A DNA stretch of 44,943 nt from an uncultured Devosia sp. (lineage in GTDB: Bacteria; Pseudomonadota; Alphaproteobacteria; Rhizobiales; Devosiaceae), in assembly GCF_946479885.1 (NCBI RefSeq), contig NZ_CAMLHM010000032.1, positions 1-44,943 on the forward strand. Reading direction: 5' to 3'. The translations under genes and the position numbers were made by a program. The notes beneath the pieces were generated by a model. That model saw only the letters and a list, made by a program, of their open reading frames with translations. It was not told the DNA's origin and searched no databases. Shown here in pieces: positions 23,973-32,523 of the stretch (position 1 is the first letter of the stretch; every line of letters begins with the position of its first letter).

Positions 23973-25232
23973 TCACACCCAATCCGGTACGCTGTCGAGC
24001 GCAATCAGCTCGTCCAGCGACTTGCGCGGGCGGATGACGTGATACCGGTCGCCGTCGACCAGGACTTCCGGGATCAGCGCGCGGGAATTGTAGGTGGACG
24101 CCATCACCGCGCCATAGGCGCCGGCGCTCATCACCGCGAGCAGGTCGCCTTCCTTGACGCCGGGCATGGTGCGCGCCTTGGCGAGGTAGTCGCCGGTTTC
24201 GCAGACCGGGCCGACGATGTCGGCCGTGATCGGGGCGAGGTTGGAGTGGTTGACCGGCACCACGTCGTGGTGGGCCTCGTAGAGCGTGGGGCGGATCAGG
24301 TCATTCATCGCTGCGTCGACGATGACGAAATTGGTGCCGCCCTCCTTCACATATTCGACCTTGGTGACCAGGATGCCGGCATTGCCCACCAGGAGGCGGC
24401 CCGGTTCGATCACCAGGGTGCAGCCGAGCTGGCCGACCTTGTCGCGGATCACGGCGGCATAGGCTTCCGGATGGGGCGGGGCTTCCTGGTCGTGGTGATA
24501 GGGAATGCCGAGGCCACCGCCGACATCGACATGCTCGATATGGTGACCATCGGCGCGCAGGGCCTTGACCAGCTCGGCCATCAGGCCAAAGGCGGTGCCG
24601 AAGGGTTCGAGATCGGTCAATTGGCTGCCGATATGCATGTCGACGCCGACGGCCTCGACATTGGACAGCTCGGCGATGCGGCGATAGACCTCGCGGGCGC
24701 GGGCATAGGGAATGCCGAACTTGTTCTCGGCCTTGCCGGTCGAGATCTTGGCGTGGGTACGGGCGTCGACATCGGGGTTGATGCGGACCGAAACGCGGGC
24801 GGTGCGGCCCATATCCGAGGCGACCATGGAGAGGCGCTCGAGCTCGGGCTCGCTCTCGACATTGAAGCACTTGATGCCGGCTTCAAGGCCGCGCCGCATT
24901 TCGGCAATGGTCTTGGCGACGCCGGAAAAGACGATCATGTCCGGCTTGATGCCGGCGGCCAGAGCCCGTTCGAGTTCGCCCAGCGACACCACGTCGGCGC
25001 CGGCGCCCTCGGAGGCCATGAGCTTGAGCACGGCCTGGTTGGAATTGGCCTTCATGGCATAGGCGAGAAGCGTCGGAATGCCCTCGAAGGCCGCCTTCAC
25101 CACCCGCACATGCCGGCGCAGCGTGGCGCTCGAATAGACGTAAAAGGGCGTGCCCACCTTGGCGGCGAGGTCGTTGAGATTGACGTCCTCGGCATAGAGG
25201 GTGTCGTCGCGGTGGTTGAAGTGGTGGACCAT
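23973..25232 (-). CDS. lysA: Diaminopimelate decarboxylase
   Basis: The 419-residue protein from ATG 25232 is a fold-type III PLP enzyme: Lys61 in LLAYAMKANSNQ, HIGSQLTDLEPF, the glycine loop VDVGGGLGIPY and, at the C-terminal side, GPVCETGDYLAKARTMPGVKEGD. It decarboxylates meso-diaminopimelate to lysine. In many Rhizobiales it lies downstream of argH; here a ChaC gene and a family C repeat intervene. The upstream part of the frame (to 25316) is repeat-derived and excluded. Confidence 0.96.
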   Translation of the reverse strand: MVHHFNHRDDTLYAEDVNLNDLAAKVGTPFYVYSSATLRRHVRVVKAAFEGIPTLLAYAMKANSNQAVLKLMASEGAGADVVSLGELERALAAGIKPDMIVFSGVAKTIAEMRRGLEAGIKCFNVESEPELERLSMVASDMGRTARVSVRINPDVDARTHAKISTGKAENKFGIPYARAREVYRRIAELSNVEAVGVDMHIGSQLTDLEPFGTAFGLMAELVKALRADGHHIEHVDVGGGLGIPYHHDQEAPPHPEAYAAVIRDKVGQLGCTLVIEPGRLLVGNAGILVTKVEYVKEGGTNFVIVDAAMNDLIRPTLYEAHHDVVPVNHSNLAPITADIVGPVCETGDYLAKARTMPGVKEGDLLAVMSAGAYGAVMASTYNSRALIPEVLVDGDRYHVIRPRKSLDELIALDSVPDWV

Positions 25233-25245
25233 GCTCGTCTGTTCC

Positions 25246-25364
25246 TGCCTTCCCTCTCCCCTTGCGGGAGAGGGTGCCCGAAGGGCGGGTGAGGGGTCTG
25301 GCGCAAAACCCCTCATCCGGCGCTACGCGCCACCTTCTCCCGCAAGGGGAGAAGGGAGAGGTGT
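25246..25364. repeat. Family C inverted repeat upstream of lysA
   Basis: CCTCTCCCCTTGCGGGAGAGG near 25254 and CTTCTCCCGCAAGGGGAGAAG near 25332 are local hairpins. They are also inverted copies of each other, with GGGTGAGGGG and CCCCTCATCC between them forming the inner arms. The whole unit is about 119 bp and fills the gap between ChaC copy 2 and lysA, splitting them transcriptionally. Confidence 0.8.
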
Positions 25365-25404
25365 GCATGCTCTAATTCAGTGCCACTGAAAACAAAAGCA
25401 AGAC

Positions 25405-26103
25405 TTACCGATGCGGCTCATAAGCGGCTTCGATGCGGTCGGCGACGAGCGACTGCAATTGCCACAGATGGGGATCGTGGATGTCCATGTCCTCGAGGTG
25501 TTGCACGGTGGCGAAGAGGTATTCGGCCATCGAGCCGCGCGTGCCCACAGCCGTGGCCAGCACGTCGGCAATGGTGTCGACGGAGAGCCCCGAAACATAG
25601 CGACCGGAATTGCGGTCGATGCAGAAGGTGATGGCGCGCACCGTTCGATCGCCGGAACTGACATTGACCCAGCGCGGCGGGAAGGGCGATGGCAGCCAGC
25701 CCATTTCGCGTTCGAGCAGCTTGGTCATGCAGTCCACCACCTGCCCCGGCGGCAGGCGGTAGAGCACGCCCTTGCAGGCGCCGCCCCGATCCAGCGCCAG
25801 CATCAGGCCGGGCGTGGCATCCGAGCCGCGGAAACGGTTGTTCCAGCCCAGGCAAAAGGCGCGGTGCCAGCCGCGTACCAGCCCGGTGCGCATTTCGACG
25901 AAGTCGCAGGCCGGCTTCCAGATCAGCGAGCCATAGGCAAAGATCCAGACTTCGTCATGGTTCGGATCGGCTCCAAGCAGGTCGCTGATGGTGCGCTGGT
26001 AATCGTCCGGGGTCGCTGCGCGCATGCCGGGCGGTGGCGGCGGCATGTCGTCGGACGACGCCTCGGGCTTGATATAGCCGACGTGGCGCTCGGTGAGACG
26101 CAT
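25405..26103 (-). CDS. Gamma-glutamylcyclotransferase, ChaC-like (copy 2)
   Basis: From ATG 26103 the protein has 232 residues: an N-terminal extension (EASSDDMPPPPPGMRAATPDDYQRTISDLLGADP), then the ChaC core FAYGSLIWKPACDF, RTGLVRGWHRAFCLGWNNRFRG, GLMLALDRGGACKGVLY and WVNV with a C-terminal helix. It would cleave glutathione gamma-glutamyl bonds. An ATG at 26124 is an alternative start. It is longer than copy 1 (9607-10161) by the extension and has diverged well outside the core, so the two are old paralogs. It lies between argH and lysA, 74 nt after the argH stop. Confidence 0.9.
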   Translation of the reverse strand: MRLTERHVGYIKPEASSDDMPPPPPGMRAATPDDYQRTISDLLGADPNHDEVWIFAYGSLIWKPACDFVEMRTGLVRGWHRAFCLGWNNRFRGSDATPGLMLALDRGGACKGVLYRLPPGQVVDCMTKLLEREMGWLPSPFPPRWVNVSSGDRTVRAITFCIDRNSGRYVSGLSVDTIADVLATAVGTRGSMAEYLFATVQHLEDMDIHDPHLWQLQSLVADRIEAAYEPHR

Positions 26104-26177
26104 CTGTCGAAGCCTGCCGGCCATCTGCGTAAATCCAAATCAGCGAGAGCTGCCGATACGGTATGCCTCAGGCAATT

Positions 26178-27626
26178 TTATTCAAGCCCGCCGCCGTCTT
26201 GGCCGCCATGCTTTTTCTTGCTCAGCGGCCGCGGATCATGTGGTTTGCCGGTGAGTTCGGTCTTCCAGCGTGCCGCCTGAATCAGCACGTTGGCCGGGGC
26301 CGTGCCGCCATAGGACTGGCGGGCGGCGACCGAGGCCTCCACGGTCAGCACCTTGTGGATGCGGCTATCGATGCGCTGGTCGATGAACTTGAAGTCCTCG
26401 ATGGTGAGCCCTTCGAGGCCACAGCCCTTCTGCTCGGCCAAAGCCACGATCTGCCCGGTAATGTGATGGGCGTCGCGGAAGGGGATGTTGAGCTGGCGCA
26501 CCAGCCAGTCGGCGATATCGGTGGCGGTCGAGAAGCCTGCAGCGGCCGAAACGCGCATGCGTTCGCGGTTCGGCGTCATGTCGCTGACCATGCCGGTCAT
26601 GGCTGCCAGCGACAGGCTGAGCGAATCCAGCGCGTCGAAGGCGACTTCCTTGTCTTCCTGCATGTCCTTGGAATAGGCGAGCGGCAGGCCCTTCATCACG
26701 ACGAGGAGGCTGGTCAGGGCGCCCAGGATACGGCCAATCTTGGCGCGCACCAGCTCGGCGGCATCCGGGTTGCGCTTCTGCGGCATGATGGACGAGCCGG
26801 TGGTAAACTTGTCGCTGAGCCGCACGAAGCCAAACTGCGCCGAGCTCCAGATCACCATTTCCTCGGCGAAGCGGGACAGGTGCATGGCGCAGATCGAGGC
26901 AGCGGCTAGGGTTTCGAGGATGAAGTCGCGGTCCGAGACGGCATCGAGCGAATTGGCGGTGGGGCGGTCAAAGCCCAGCTTTTCCGCCGTCATATGCCGG
27001 TCGATCGGGTAGGGCGTGCCCGCCAAAGCCGCCGAGCCCAGGGGCGATTCGTTGAGGCGCTTGCGCGCGTCGAGCAGGCGGCCGGCGTCGCGGCCGAGCA
27101 TTTCGACATAGGCAAGCAGATGATGGCCAAAGGTAACCGGCTGGGCGCTCTGCAGGTGGGTGAAGCCGGGCATGATGGTCTCGGCTTCTTCCTCGGCGCG
27201 GGTGACTAGCGCCAGCTGAAGGGTGTGGACCTGGATCACCAGCGTATCGATGGTGTCGCGGACATAGAGCTTGAAATCGGTCGCCACCTGGTCGTTGCGC
27301 GACCGCGCGGTGTGCAGGCGCCCGGCAGCATCCCCGATCTTTTCCCGCAGCCTGCTTTCGACATTCATGTGAATGTCTTCAAGCGCCCGCGAGAACGTGA
27401 AAGAGCCGCCCTCGATTTCGGCCAGCACCTCGTTTAGACCGGCAATGATGGCGTCGCGATCTTCCTGCGTCAGAATGCCCGTCTCAGCGAGCATTGTGGC
27501 ATGGGCGATCGATCCGGCAATATCCTGGCGGAACAGGCGCTGGTCGAAGCCGATCGAGGCGTTGATTTCCTCCATGATGGCGTCGGGGCCGGTGGCGAAC
27601 CGTCCGCCCCACATCTTGTTGCTCAT
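26178..27626 (-). CDS. argH: Argininosuccinate lyase
   Basis: The 482-residue protein starts [28 protein letters not shown] and carries the fumarase/aspartase signature [16 protein letters not shown] with the catalytic serine, plus [13 protein letters not shown] and [18 protein letters not shown]. It splits argininosuccinate into arginine and fumarate, the latter feeding fumC. The C-terminus ends with a basic/glycine tail ([11 protein letters not shown]) not usual in the family. Only 14 nt separate its ATG from that of the divergent tlpA, so its promoter must lie inside the tlpA coding region. Confidence 0.96.
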   Translation of the reverse strand: MSNKMWGGRFATGPDAIMEEINASIGFDQRLFRQDIAGSIAHATMLAETGILTQEDRDAIIAGLNEVLAEIEGGSFTFSRALEDIHMNVESRLREKIGDAAGRLHTARSRNDQVATDFKLYVRDTIDTLVIQVHTLQLALVTRAEEEAETIMPGFTHLQSAQPVTFGHHLLAYVEMLGRDAGRLLDARKRLNESPLGSAALAGTPYPIDRHMTAEKLGFDRPTANSLDAVSDRDFILETLAAASICAMHLSRFAEEMVIWSSAQFGFVRLSDKFTTGSSIMPQKRNPDAAELVRAKIGRILGALTSLLVVMKGLPLAYSKDMQEDKEVAFDALDSLSLSLAAMTGMVSDMTPNRERMRVSAAAGFSTATDIADWLVRQLNIPFRDAHHITGQIVALAEQKGCGLEGLTIEDFKFIDQRIDSRIHKVLTVEASVAARQSYGGTAPANVLIQAARWKTELTGKPHDPRPLSKKKHGGQDGGGLE

Positions 27627-27640
27627 TTCCGGAGACCTCT

Positions 27641-28303
27641 ATGACCGACACGCAAGCGCCTCGCCCGGGAGCAACGAGCCGGGTCCGGCTGTGGGTCATC
27701 CTGGGCTTGGCGGGATTGGCCGTAGCTATAGCGGCGTGGTTCTGGCTCGGCAATGCCGGGCAGGCAAAGGAATGCCCAGTTCAGGCTGAAGAGGCGGCGG
27801 CCATCGGCGATGCGGCAATGGGCGAACTGGCGGCGCTCAATGGCACGGGCGAGGGACGCGGCTATGCCACCATGGCCTTCAGGGATGCCGAGGGCACCGA
27901 CATGACCATCGCCGATTTCAAGGGCAAGGCACTGCTGGTCAATTTCTGGGCCAGCTGGTGCGTGCCGTGTCGCGAGGAAATGCCCGCGCTCGATGCGCTG
28001 GCCACCAAATACAATTCGGACGCCTTCATGGTGCTGCCCATCAATCTCGATATCGGCGAGGGCGGGCTCGACAAGGCCAAGGCCTTCCTCGAGGAGAACC
28101 AGTTCGCCAACCTGCCGCTTTATGCCGACAACACCTTTGCCGCCTTCGAGCGGCTCAAGCAGCAGGCGGTGGCCGTGGGCCTGCCGGCGACACTGGTGCT
28201 GGACGAGAATGGCTGCGAGCTGGCGGTGCTGCAGGGGCCAGCGCATTGGGACACGCCCGATGGCGAGGCGGTAATTGAAAAACTGATCGCATTGGGCACC
28301 TGA
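27641..28303 (+). CDS. tlpA: TlpA-type thiol:disulfide interchange protein
   Basis: The 220-residue protein has an N-terminal membrane anchor (about 17-36) and a periplasmic thioredoxin fold with the WCVPC active site at Cys107 and Cys110. Two further cysteines, Cys45 and Cys192, are placed to form the structural disulfide known in Bradyrhizobium TlpA. TlpA-type proteins reduce cytochrome oxidase assembly factors or cytochrome c cysteines. GGAG precedes ATG 27641 by 7 nt. Divergence from argH is the conserved rhizobial order. Confidence 0.93.
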   Translation: MTDTQAPRPGATSRVRLWVILGLAGLAVAIAAWFWLGNAGQAKECPVQAEEAAAIGDAAMGELAALNGTGEGRGYATMAFRDAEGTDMTIADFKGKALLVNFWASWCVPCREEMPALDALATKYNSDAFMVLPINLDIGEGGLDKAKAFLEENQFANLPLYADNTFAAFERLKQQAVAVGLPATLVLDENGCELAVLQGPAHWDTPDGEAVIEKLIALGT

Positions 28304-28336
28304 GGAGGTCGGCCGGCGCCCAATGCGAGACGTCGG

Positions 28337-28906
28337 CTAGGCCGCCTTGTGTTCGGCGGCATACATGCCGAGGTAGTAATTGAGATTGTCGTCGCGCAGG
28401 CCGAGCGTCTCGAGCACGCCGCCCATGAAGCTTACCGGCGCCGTGCCCGGTGCGGTAACGATCCTGCCCGAAACGACCGCGTCGGGCTGGTCCTGGTAGT
28501 GTGCGGCGCCCTGATAGCCGGTGGAGGTGAGGTTGTCGGTCGAATTGGAGGTATGACCGACATCGTCGAGCAATCCGGCCCGGGCCAGCGCCAGCGTGGC
28601 ATCGCAGATCCCGGCCACGGTCTTGCCGGCATCGCGCGCCGCCAGCAGCACCTTGCCGATATCGGGCGCGTCGGGCTGGCTCCAGGCCGTGCCGCCACTG
28701 ACCACCAGTGCATCTATGGCGTTGACGTCGATGTCCTCCACCGCCAGATCGGGCGTCACCTTGAGGCCGCCCGAGGAGGTAACCGGCTTGCCGCCCGGGG
28801 TGGCGAAGCGGGTGTCGATCTGGAAGTAGGACCGGGCCGCTGCATTGAGCAGGGCGGTTTCCCAATCGGCATAGCCTTCGGTCAGAATGGTCACGATAGC
28901 GGTCAT
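28337..28906 (-). CDS. DJ-1/PfpI family protein
   Basis: The 189-residue protein from ATG 28906 (AAGGAG 8 nt upstream) has the class I amidotransferase-like fold: MTAIVTILTEGYADWE, LVVSGGTAW and the nucleophile elbow GICDATLALA with Cys101. Family members include glyoxalase III, deglycases and proteases; no assignment can be made from the sequence. It converges on tlpA and diverges from the carboxypeptidase gene. Confidence 0.88.
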   Translation of the reverse strand: MTAIVTILTEGYADWETALLNAAARSYFQIDTRFATPGGKPVTSSGGLKVTPDLAVEDIDVNAIDALVVSGGTAWSQPDAPDIGKVLLAARDAGKTVAGICDATLALARAGLLDDVGHTSNSTDNLTSTGYQGAAHYQDQPDAVVSGRIVTAPGTAPVSFMGGVLETLGLRDDNLNYYLGMYAAEHKAA

Positions 28907-29000
28907 CTGGCTTCTCCTTGTTGATGGCGCCAAACTGGTTCGGCCATGCGACAGATCGTGTCAGCAGGTTCAAAAGCCCGTCAGTGTGGCCGCCGCCGCA

Positions 29001-29029
29001 TTGAGGTGAAACGCCCGCGCTGCTATGAG
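29001..29029 (+). promoter_or_regulatory. Putative sigma70 promoter for the carboxypeptidase gene
   Basis: TTGAGG (29001-29006), a 17-nt spacer and TATGAG (29024-29029) give four matches out of six at each box. The predicted start of transcription is about 30 nt ahead of the GTG start. Confidence 0.4.
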
Positions 29030-29065
29030 GATGCCGATTTTCCGCCATTCCGGAGCCGTTTGCCC

Positions 29066-30217
29066 GTGCTGTTCGCCCGCCGTCTTGTCCTCGTCCTCAT
29101 GCTGGCTTTGCTCAGCCTCGTGCCGGCCCGCGCCAATCCGATGCTGCTGGTGGATATGGATACGTTCGACGTGCTCTACGCCCAGGAGGCTGGCCAGCCC
29201 TGGCATCCGGCATCGCTCACCAAGCTCATGACGGCCTATGTCGCCTTCGAGCAGATCGCCCTGGGCAAGGTGACGCTCGATACGCCGGTGGTCATCTCCA
29301 AGAAGGCGTTCAATGAGGCTCCGTCCAAGTCGGGCCTGGCGGTCGGCAGTGCCATTACGCTCCAGGATGCGCTCTACATCATGCTGGTCAAATCGGCCAA
29401 TGACGTGGCCATGGCCATCGCCGAAACCCTTGGCGGCGACGAGGCGGGCTATGTGGCGCTGATGAATGATGCAGCCGGCCGCATGGGGCTGACGGCGACG
29501 CATTATGTCAATCCAAACGGCCTGCATGACCCGGCGCAGGTGACCTCGGCGCGCGACCTGGCGGTGCTCTCGCTCTATATCCGCCAGAGCTTCCCGCAAT
29601 ATATGCCCATCTTCGGCACCGGCACGGTGGTGCTCAACGGCAAGACGCTGGAATCGGAAAACAAGCTGCTCGAGAGCTTTGCCGGTACCACCGGCATGAA
29701 GACGGGCTTCGTCTGTGCTTCGGGGCTCAACATGGTGGCAACTGTCGATCGCAACGGGCGGCGGCTCATGGCGGTGGTGCTGGGCGGTTCATCGGCGCGC
29801 GACCGCAACGAGCATGCGGCCGAACTGATCACCCGCGGGCTGTCAGGCGCGGCGCTGCCCAACGGGCAGACGGTGCTGACGCTGAGCAATAATCCGGGGG
29901 CGGCTCCGGTCGATATGCGCCCGCTGATCTGCGGCAAGGAGGCCAAGGCCTATGTCGCGAGCCAGGAAGCGGCCTTCCCGATGGGGCTCGAAGGCCAGCC
30001 AAGCCTGCTCACCGACACCGTGCTGCCGGCCTCCTATGTGGCGACCGATCTCGGCCGCATCGCTGTCGGCGTCAACCTGCCGCGGCCGCGGCCGGTGCAC
30101 CTGCCGGTCTTTACCGCGCCGACCGCCGAGGCATCCCTCGATGCCGACCTCCGCCCCGGGCTGCCGGCGTCCGATTCCGGCGCTGTGCCCTTTCCGCGAC
30201 CGCGTCCCAGCTTCTAG
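29066..30217 (+). CDS. D-alanyl-D-alanine carboxypeptidase, peptidase S11 family
   Basis: The 383-residue protein has a signal peptide (LFARRLVLVLMLALLSLVPARA) and the three serine-PBP motifs: Ser50-x-x-Lys53 in ASLTKLM, Ser110-Ala-Asn112 in VKSANDVAMA, and KTG in GTTGMKTGFVCASG. It trims terminal D-Ala from peptidoglycan pentapeptides in the periplasm. A proline-rich C-terminus (PFPRPRPSF) follows. The start is either GTG 29066 (GGAG 10 nt upstream) or TTG 29060 (4 nt); both give the same mature protein. The frame extending to 28946 is not a signal peptide and is rejected. Confidence 0.93.
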   Translation: MLFARRLVLVLMLALLSLVPARANPMLLVDMDTFDVLYAQEAGQPWHPASLTKLMTAYVAFEQIALGKVTLDTPVVISKKAFNEAPSKSGLAVGSAITLQDALYIMLVKSANDVAMAIAETLGGDEAGYVALMNDAAGRMGLTATHYVNPNGLHDPAQVTSARDLAVLSLYIRQSFPQYMPIFGTGTVVLNGKTLESENKLLESFAGTTGMKTGFVCASGLNMVATVDRNGRRLMAVVLGGSSARDRNEHAAELITRGLSGAALPNGQTVLTLSNNPGAAPVDMRPLICGKEAKAYVASQEAAFPMGLEGQPSLLTDTVLPASYVATDLGRIAVGVNLPRPRPVHLPVFTAPTAEASLDADLRPGLPASDSGAVPFPRPRPSF

Positions 30218-30365
30218 GCGCAGCGCCGGTTCCATGCGCCTGACGCAGGGTGTCGGGCACAGCCATGGCGCCTCTGCATGGCGTTAACCTTGTTCCTTAC
30301 CCGGGTGTTAATTTTTTCCGTCGCATTTTGCGGAAAGCAATTCCCTTCTGAGAACGAGGACATCC

Positions 30366-31046
30366 ATGAAGCGCCTTGGCATCATGCTTTCCGCGATCCT
30401 TGTGCTGACCACTGCCAGCCAGGCCGCCGATCTGGGCTGGAACAGCGGCGCCAGCCCGATCTATTCGCCAACACCTGCTTCGGGCTGGTCCGGCTTTTAT
30501 GCCGGCGTCAGCGGCGGCTATGGATTTGGCACGGCGACCGTGACCCCGGCCCCCGGGGCCCAGGCGTCCAACAGCACCGGCGGCTGGAACCTGGGCGCCC
30601 AGGCTGGCTACAACATGGATATGGGCGGTTTCATCCTGGGCGCCGAAGCGGACCTGCAATGGTCCAATGTCGGCTATACCGAAGACATTCCGGGCATTGG
30701 CTCGTTCAAGGCCGGTATCGACTTCTATGGCACCCTGCGCGGCCGCGCCGGCATGGCCTTTGGCCAGGTGATGCCCTATGTGACCGCCGGCGTTGCGGCC
30801 GGTCGTGGCTCGGCGAGCCTCACCAATCCGGGCGGCGTCACCACGTCGCAGTCAGCCACGCATACGGGTTGGACGGCTGGTGTCGGCCTTGAAGCGCAGG
30901 CGACACAGAACATCTCGATCAAGGCCGAATACCTCTATGTTGACCTGGGGACGCAAAGCTATAGCGGCCTGCCCGCCGGTGTCGGCAATATCGACGCGGC
31001 GCAGCGGTTCAGCGTCGTCCGCGCCGGCCTCAACTACAAGTTCTAG
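30366..31046 (+). CDS. Omp25/Omp31-type outer membrane beta-barrel protein
   Basis: The 226-residue protein has a signal peptide (MKRLGIMLSAILVLTTASQA), then WSGFYAGVSGGYGFG..., alternating hydrophobic and glycine-rich strands (WNLGAQAGYNMDMGGFILGAEADLQWS, TLRGRAGMAFGQVMPYVTAGVA, IKAEYLYVDLG) and a C-terminal FSVVRAGLNYKF ending in phenylalanine, the outer membrane insertion signal. It resembles the Omp25/Omp31 eight-stranded barrels of Rhizobiales. AACGAGGAC upstream of ATG is the SD region. Specific role is unknown. Confidence 0.9.
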   Translation: MKRLGIMLSAILVLTTASQAADLGWNSGASPIYSPTPASGWSGFYAGVSGGYGFGTATVTPAPGAQASNSTGGWNLGAQAGYNMDMGGFILGAEADLQWSNVGYTEDIPGIGSFKAGIDFYGTLRGRAGMAFGQVMPYVTAGVAAGRGSASLTNPGGVTTSQSATHTGWTAGVGLEAQATQNISIKAEYLYVDLGTQSYSGLPAGVGNIDAAQRFSVVRAGLNYKF

Positions 31047-31053
31047 CATCGCA

Positions 31054-31080
31054 ACGGCGGGGCCTTCTTCGTGGAAGCCC
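31054..31080 (+). terminator. Hairpin after the Omp gene
   Basis: GGGGCCTTC and GAAGCCC pair around TTCGTG with one bulged C, starting about 12 nt after the stop and followed by TGTTCCCC. A weak T-tract makes this a moderate terminator candidate. Confidence 0.45.
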
Positions 31081-31105
31081 TGTTCCCCTGGTGCGGCTGG
31101 CGTGC

Positions 31106-32323
31106 TCAGGCCGCGGCACGGCGCCGATCGGCCAGTTCCTCCACCACGATCAGCGCGATGCCGAGCGCGACCATGGGAAGGACCACAAGGTTGAGGACCC
31201 ACCAGCCGACGGCGGCGATGAGGCCGCCCGAGGCAAAGGTCACCAGGGCGACGATGCTGAAGAGCGCAAATTCGCTGAAAGCCTGGGTCTTGGCGGCCTC
31301 TTCGGGGCGGTAGAGGTCGGTGATCATGGCCGTGCCGGCGATAAACCCAAAATTCCAGCCCATGCCGAGCAGGGTCAGCATCAGCCAGAACTGCCAAATG
31401 GAGGTCCCGGTCAGCGCGACGCCGGCGGCAGCGGCGATCATCGCGAAACCGGCGGCAGCAATGAGCGAGCGGCCATAGCGGGCAATGAGACGACCGGTGA
31501 AGAAGCTCGGCGCGAACATGGCCAGCACGTGGAAGATGATGCCAACCTGGGCATCGGCAACCGAGTGCCCGCACAGTTGCACCATGGCGAGAGGCGCAGC
31601 CGTCATGACCAGGCTCATCAGGGCATAGGCGGAGACGGTGATCAGCATGGCGAGCAGGTAGCGGGGCTGCCTGATGATGGCCCGGAGCGGCCGGCCATCG
31701 CGCTGACCGGATGGCAGCGGTTTGGGCTTGGGCACGCGCAGCCTTGCCAATAGCGGCACGGCGCAGAGAAACAGCAAGGCCAACAGGAAGAACGGCCCGG
31801 CATAGGGCGTGTCGGGCCAGATGCTGCGGCCATGAATGGCCAGCTGCGGGCCGGCAATACCCGACACGATGCCGCCGGCCATGACCCAGGCTATCGCCTG
31901 ATCCTTGAAGGCCGGGTCGGATGCGTCGGCGGCGGCGAACCGGTATTGCTGCAGGAACGCGGCAGCGCAGCCCAGCACCATCATGCCGATGGCAAAGAAC
32001 CAGAATGAGCCCAGGCTCAGCGCCAGGCTGGCAAGGCCCGCTCCGGTGGTACCCACGAGGGCGCCGGTGATAAAGCCGGCGCGCCGACCGACGCGGCGCA
32101 TCAGCAGGGCCGCTGGAATGGCGGCGATGGCAGAACCGATCACGAAGGTAGTGACCGGCATGGTGGACAGGCTCAGCGCATCGGCCGGCAGGACCGAGGC
32201 ACCTGCCAGTCCACCTGAGCCAATGGCGATCGGGCCGACCGAACCGGCAATGGCGCTGCTCGCGGCGAGCAGCAGGGCCGTCTTTTGCGACTGACTGAAG
32301 GGCAGGCGGGCGGACTGGCTCAT
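31106..32323 (-). CDS. Major facilitator superfamily transporter
   Basis: The 405-residue protein has twelve hydrophobic segments with a cytoplasmic charged loop in the middle (PKPKPLPSGQRDGRPLRA, about 196-213). MFS loop signatures are present after helix 2 (LLMRRVGRRAGFITGALVG) and after helix 8 (FFTGRLIARYGRSLIAAAGF). The conserved region GMGWNFGFIAGTAMITDLYRPEEAAK is characteristic of drug/H+ antiporter-like members, but the substrate is unknown. It diverges from the DUF72 gene. Confidence 0.9.
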   Translation of the reverse strand: MSQSARLPFSQSQKTALLLAASSAIAGSVGPIAIGSGGLAGASVLPADALSLSTMPVTTFVIGSAIAAIPAALLMRRVGRRAGFITGALVGTTGAGLASLALSLGSFWFFAIGMMVLGCAAAFLQQYRFAAADASDPAFKDQAIAWVMAGGIVSGIAGPQLAIHGRSIWPDTPYAGPFFLLALLFLCAVPLLARLRVPKPKPLPSGQRDGRPLRAIIRQPRYLLAMLITVSAYALMSLVMTAAPLAMVQLCGHSVADAQVGIIFHVLAMFAPSFFTGRLIARYGRSLIAAAGFAMIAAAAGVALTGTSIWQFWLMLTLLGMGWNFGFIAGTAMITDLYRPEEAAKTQAFSEFALFSIVALVTFASGGLIAAVGWWVLNLVVLPMVALGIALIVVEELADRRRAAA

Positions 32324-32523
32324 CTGGTGCGGCCTCCAAAGGACTTACCTAGCACGGCGAGGCGTTCGTGGATGCCTTGCTCTTCTCACGGTTGGGACCA
32401 CTCTGTCGATTGCCGGCCCCATGCCAATGACGCACGGGCCTTGCCGCCTGCGACAGGCCGCGCATATTTCGATGCGGGCGCAGATCGGTTGCGTTAGGTT
32501 GCCCCCGGGGAGGACTACCATTC

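Noticed and set aside
25246..25364. CRISPR array or riboswitch
   Set aside because: Arms are inverted, GC-rich and not regularly spaced direct repeats; no cas genes. Family C elements recur elsewhere between genes.
30284..30311. CtrA site before the Omp gene
   Set aside because: GTTAACC and TTAA are present, but 20 nt apart rather than the required N7 spacing.
30852..32339. 495-codon minus-strand frame
   Set aside because: Overlaps the real MFS gene in another frame and gives Arg/His/Pro-rich sequence without any domain.
32324..32523. Small ORFs between the MFS and DUF72 genes
   Set aside because: Frames here lack SD, conserved starts and domain patterns; region read as divergent promoter space.
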